Below are positions 61,118-64,000 of a DNA stretch of 64,000 nt, piece after piece; within the stretch, counting starts at the first letter, position 1, and every line of letters begins with the position of its first letter. The DNA is from Bacteroides_E sp964528875 (GTDB lineage: Bacteria > Bacteroidota > Bacteroidia > Bacteroidales > Bacteroidaceae): the NCBI GenBank assembly GCA_964528875.1, contig CAZGUI010000006.1, positions 1-64,000 of the forward strand. Reading direction: 5' to 3'. Under the pieces are notes generated by a model. The model searched no databases. It was not told where the DNA came from and was given only the letters and a program-made list of their open reading frames with translations. Made by a program: the position numbers and the translations under genes.

Positions 61118-61193
61118 CGGTCCTAGACCGAAGCCCCCTCGGTCTAGGACCGAAGGGTGTTCTCTCCTAGACCGATGAGTCTTGGGTCTAGGA
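61118..61193. repeat. Palindromic repeat cluster C (GGTC-CTA-GACC family)
   Basis: Units: CGGTCCTAGACCG (61118-61130), TCGGTCTAGGACCGA (61139-61153, opposite orientation), TCCTAGACCGA (61165-61175, half-degenerate as in cluster A) and GGGTCTAGGA (61184-61193, partial). It lies between the nifJ terminator and the 3' end of the convergent outer-membrane gene, so it is not tied to promoters. Confidence 0.85.
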
Positions 61194-61222
61194 GGAATGA
61201 AAAACTATAGGGAAAGTCTAGA

Positions 61223-61846
61223 TTAAAAGGAGTATCCACAACTTAAATAAGGAATAAATGGCGATTTCTTTATTCCGTGTGAATCTCCGAAGTTGAAAGA
61301 TGGACTAATTCCCACTCTAAATAAAAAACCACTTTTGGCTTGGTATCTATACCCTACATTTGAATAAATAAAATAGGCGAATTGTGTTTTGTTTTCTTCT
61401 ACTTCTCCTGCCGGAGTAAATATAATTACCCCATCTTCTTTTTCTGTTGTGTACATAGTATATCTATCTTTCACTTTATACACTCCTAAGCTCACTCCTA
61501 ATCCAACTTCTAGGCTGTGTTTTTTACTTTTTCCTGCTAAATAATTTATCTCTAAAGGCATGGAAATACCTTGTGTCATGGAATAATCATTAAAGAAGCT
61601 AGAACTTTGTGTGTAAGTGTAGCCTAACCCGGTTCGGTATCCCCACTTAGATCCAGGTATAATCCTTGCATCATAAGAAATACCAACTAAGGTTGAAGGT
61701 CCAAAAACTTCAAGATATATACTTCTTTGGTTTCTTTCTTGCGAAAAGACGGGGTTTTGTATAGAAGTGAGTATGAATAATACCCATATGAGTATAGCTC
61801 CTGATTTTTTAATGTCGAATGAGTTCTTTGATTTAGTAAATTGCAT
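61223..61846 (-). CDS. Outer-membrane beta-barrel protein
   Basis: A 207-residue protein with an N-terminal membrane/signal segment (about 14-35, 'SGAILIWVLFILTSIQNPVFSQ'-type, cleaved after VFSQ). Alternating strands follow ('IYLEVFGPSTLVGISYDARI', 'WGYRTGLGYTYTQSS', 'LEVGLGVSLGVYKVKD', 'YFIYSNVGYRYQAKSGFLFR'), ending in 'PYLSCGYSF' with a terminal phenylalanine. The pattern fits a small eight-stranded barrel of the OMP_b-brl type. The function is unknown. Confidence 0.75.
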   Translation of the reverse strand: MQFTKSKNSFDIKKSGAILIWVLFILTSIQNPVFSQERNQRSIYLEVFGPSTLVGISYDARIIPGSKWGYRTGLGYTYTQSSSFFNDYSMTQGISMPLEINYLAGKSKKHSLEVGLGVSLGVYKVKDRYTMYTTEKEDGVIIFTPAGEVEENKTQFAYFIYSNVGYRYQAKSGFLFRVGISPSFNFGDSHGIKKSPFIPYLSCGYSF

Positions 61847-61880
61847 TTTTTTGTTAATTAAATTCTTTTTTTTGAGGGAT

Positions 61881-61888
61881 CAAATGTA
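61881..61888 (-). promoter_or_regulatory. Putative -7 element for the outer-membrane protein gene
   Basis: The minus strand reads TACATTTG (TAnnTTTG match), 34 bp before the start. No -33 match. The rest of the 61847-62124 gap shows nothing else. Confidence 0.4.
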
Positions 61889-62124
61889 TATCTATCGAAT
61901 ATATAAACTGTTTTTTATGGGTGAAAACCTTCTAAAATTAACCTTTTTTTGTTTTATTTAACCTATAGATTGGAACCTACTTAATAAAACCAATGAAAAA
62001 ACTCCTTGGTATGAAAAGTTAAATAGTGAGATAACTGATTTCGAATGAGAATAATAAAAAAGATTTTTATAGTTTTAAGAAGATTAGAAAGCTCCATTAT
62101 TTTATAAAAACAATAAATTCAAAA

Positions 62125-62781
62125 ATGAAAATTACTGTAGAAGATATAACATTAAATTACACACAAAGTGGAAATGGAACCCCTCTCATCTTATTGCACG
62201 GAAATAGTGAGGATCATCACATTTTTGATGAATTAGTCTCTTTATTACAAGCTGACTATACAGTATATGCTATAGATAGTCGCAATCATGGGGAGAGCAG
62301 TAAAACCAGTGACTTTTCCTATGAATCGATGTCAAAAGATATTCAGTTATTTATAGAAAATTTGAATCTAAAAGAGGTACAGATTGTGGGGTTTAGTGAC
62401 GGTGCAATTATTGCTTTGACTTTAGCTATCCATAATTCCGAGTTATTCGATAGAATGGTACTTTTGGGAGTAAATCTAAAACCTTCCGATTTTAAAGAAG
62501 AGTATTTGCAGTGGTTGCTTGAAGAGTATAAAAAAACAAATGATCCGTTGTTAAAGCTGATGATGGAGCAACCGAATATTGAGTTAGATGAACTTTGTGA
62601 TGTTACAACTACCACACTTGTGGTAGCTGGAGAGAATGATCTTTTTGAATCCCAATTGTATGAATCTATTGTAGAAACAATGCCTAATGCTGAACTTTTA
62701 ATCATGAAAGGACATAACCACGATAGTTACGTAGTTAATCAGAATATTCTCTATCCGTATTTAAATCGGTTCTTGAAGTAA
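62125..62781 (+). CDS. Alpha/beta hydrolase
   Basis: A 218-residue cytosolic alpha/beta-fold hydrolase. 'LILLHGNSEDHHIF' is the oxyanion-hole HG motif, and the nucleophile elbow GxSxG is 'VGFSDGAIIA' with Ser91. The acid is probably Asp in 'VVAGENDLF' and the base His in 'IMKGHNHDSYV'. The cap is short, so the enzyme is a minimal esterase-like type. The substrate is unknown. It is followed by an S41 peptidase gene 85 bp later on the same strand. Confidence 0.85.
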   Translation: MKITVEDITLNYTQSGNGTPLILLHGNSEDHHIFDELVSLLQADYTVYAIDSRNHGESSKTSDFSYESMSKDIQLFIENLNLKEVQIVGFSDGAIIALTLAIHNSELFDRMVLLGVNLKPSDFKEEYLQWLLEEYKKTNDPLLKLMMEQPNIELDELCDVTTTTLVVAGENDLFESQLYESIVETMPNAELLIMKGHNHDSYVVNQNILYPYLNRFLK

Positions 62782-62866
62782 GAGTCTTAATCATTAGTTT
62801 TTTATTTATAGATTGAACATTAGCTGTATAAGTTGAATTTTGAAGAAATATTAAAAATAAAGAGAT

Positions 62867-64000
62867 ATGCGATTAATTAAAAGAGTAGGAAAGGTTTTTT
62901 TGATAATTATAGCTGTTTTAGCTATAGCTTGGTGTTGTCTCTACATTTATGCAAAGTTCTTTTACAATCAAGAGGTAGAGGTTGAGAAGATCTATATGTC
63001 AGAGATACCTGTTGAGCCTTCAGACTTTCTAGCTGACTTTGAAGAAATTCATCATTTAGTTTTAGATCACTATTCCTTGTATAAAACTAAACAGTTAAAT
63101 ATGGATTCTTTACATCAGGTCTTTTACTCTCGTCTTCAAGATGGAGTAAAATCCAGGAAAGAATATGGTTTGTTACTTCAGGAATATTTTGCATTACTAA
63201 AAGTTGGCCATGCTTTTGTCTTTTTTATGAATTATACTGCTAACAATACACCATTATTCATAAATAATTCCCTTTATCTTAATGATCCCAATGACTATCT
63301 TAAAGCTTATGGGTTTTTGGATAAAGACCGGATTATAGGTATTAATGAATGTAGCTTGAAAGAATGGTTAGATGAGAATCTAAAATATACGCCTGCATCT
63401 ACCTGTCAGTCTAAGCGCCTATTGACTGCCTTGAGAGCATTTAGAAGCCCAACTGATACCCTAAGAAATTATATTGTGTTGCGAGGGAATGATACCCTTT
63501 CAATAGAATTGCCATTAAAACCTTTTGATTATTTTCCAGAAGTAAAACAAGAGATAGTAGAATATAAGATTCTTCAAGATTCAATTGGATACATAGCTAT
63601 TCATTCTATGATGAATGATGTTGTAGATGACTTTATAAAAGCCTACAATAAAGTAAAAGCCTATCCTTATCTTGTTATAGATGTCCGTCAAAATGGAGGA
63701 GGGAATAGTGGTAATGGTTTAGAAATATGCGAATATTTAATTAATAAAGAACAACCCCACTGTGTAGATCCTCAATACATAATGAAACCGAAAACTGATG
63801 CTTTTCAAGGAGCGATCTATGCTTTAACTAGCCGGTATACTTTTTCGGCAGCTGAGAGTTTTGTCTTAGATTTGAGAGAAAGTGGAAAAGTTATTCTTGT
63901 TGGTGATTGTACTGCTGGTGATACAGGAAATAGACCCCGGACATTTAAAACAAAACAAGGTGTTGCTTTCCGTGTACCAACAAAAAATGCTGCAATTTCA
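62867..64000 (+). CDS. S41 family peptidase, 3'-truncated by the window edge
   Basis: The frame opens at ATG 62867 and runs to the window end (378 codons) without a stop. An N-terminal membrane anchor or signal (about 10-32) is followed by a helical part. The C-terminal S41/tricorn-like peptidase core then has 'DSIGYIAIHSMMNDVVDDF', 'YLVIDVRQNGGGNSGNG' and the nucleophile Ser327 in 'SRYTFSAAESFVLDL', with 'VGDCTAGDTGNRP'. The PDZ part is not obvious. The protein probably acts in the periplasm; the substrate is unknown. Confidence 0.85.
   Translation, partial: MRLIKRVGKVFLIIIAVLAIAWCCLYIYAKFFYNQEVEVEKIYMSEIPVEPSDFLADFEEIHHLVLDHYSLYKTKQLNMDSLHQVFYSRLQDGVKSRKEYGLLLQEYFALLKVGHAFVFFMNYTANNTPLFINNSLYLNDPNDYLKAYGFLDKDRIIGINECSLKEWLDENLKYTPASTCQSKRLLTALRAFRSPTDTLRNYIVLRGNDTLSIELPLKPFDYFPEVKQEIVEYKILQDSIGYIAIHSMMNDVVDDFIKAYNKVKAYPYLVIDVRQNGGGNSGNGLEICEYLINKEQPHCVDPQYIMKPKTDAFQGAIYALTSRYTFSAAESFVLDLRESGKVILVGDCTAGDTGNRPRTFKTKQGVAFRVPTKNAAIS

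Overview
The window is AT-rich chromosomal DNA from a Bacteroidales bacterium, most likely a low-GC member of Bacteroides or a close relative. Evidence: several -7 elements of the Bacteroidetes type (TAnnTTTG), start sites without Shine-Dalgarno sequences, a SusC/SusD pair, a ribose-utilisation (rus-type) locus, a single-chain pyruvate:ferredoxin oxidoreductase, PflB/PflA, and Bacteroides-like gene order (pdxJ-exbB-exbD-tonB; DUF1599-DoxX-tpiA-SPOR-folE; pheA-aminotransferase-DAHP synthase/chorismate mutase-tyrA). I see no rRNA, tRNA, CRISPR, phage, transposase or integrase gene.

Layout. 1-7.3 kb: the 3' part of pdxJ, an exbB/exbD/tonB energy-transduction set, yajL-like, ispD and recG in one tight run, then ndk and an M23/LysM peptidase. 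7.4-11.4 kb: DUF1599 protein, DoxX/thioredoxin-like membrane protein, tpiA, SPOR protein, folE. 11.4-17.5 kb, minus strand: dnaG and a four-gene phenylalanine/tyrosine operon. The operon is preceded by a complete attenuator: promoter, a 27-residue leader peptide with eight consecutive Tyr/Phe codons, an antiterminator segment and a terminator. 17.7-23 kb: a palindromic repeat cluster, a PH-like membrane protein, a stretch with apparent gene remains, then recQ and recJ. 23.1-26.1 kb: pflB and pflA with a terminator between them.

26.3-41.8 kb is an accessory island on the minus strand. It is a rus-type locus for scavenging ribose and nucleosides: TPR-like putative regulator, two ribokinases, a GRP-family sugar permease, SusC/SusD transport pair, BACON lipoprotein, two related beta-propeller lipoproteins and two nucleoside hydrolase-type proteins. 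Outer-membrane import, periplasmic release of ribose, inner-membrane transport and phosphorylation are all covered. The island is bracketed by 142-bp direct repeats of the 3' end and terminator of gcvP. The right copy belongs to the intact gene and the left copy is a displaced tail whose coding differences are all synonymous. This points to acquisition by recombination at the gcvP end.

41.8-46.8 kb: gcvP, an MBL hydrolase, rsmG and a DUF3298-type lipoprotein. 47-56 kb: copA, lipB, then hisA-hisF-hisIE, an FtsE-like ATPase, lysC and lysA in one run, and ferritin. 56.1-61 kb: an AAA_14-type ATPase with a clear promoter, and nifJ. 61-64 kb: a third palindromic repeat cluster, an outer-membrane beta-barrel protein, an alpha/beta hydrolase and the 5' part of an S41 peptidase.

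The most notable signals are the aromatic amino-acid attenuator (17.3-17.5 kb), a family of odd-centred palindromes built on GGTC-CTA-GACC in three intergenic clusters (17.74, 41.52 and 61.12 kb), and the gcvP-tail duplication around the rus island.
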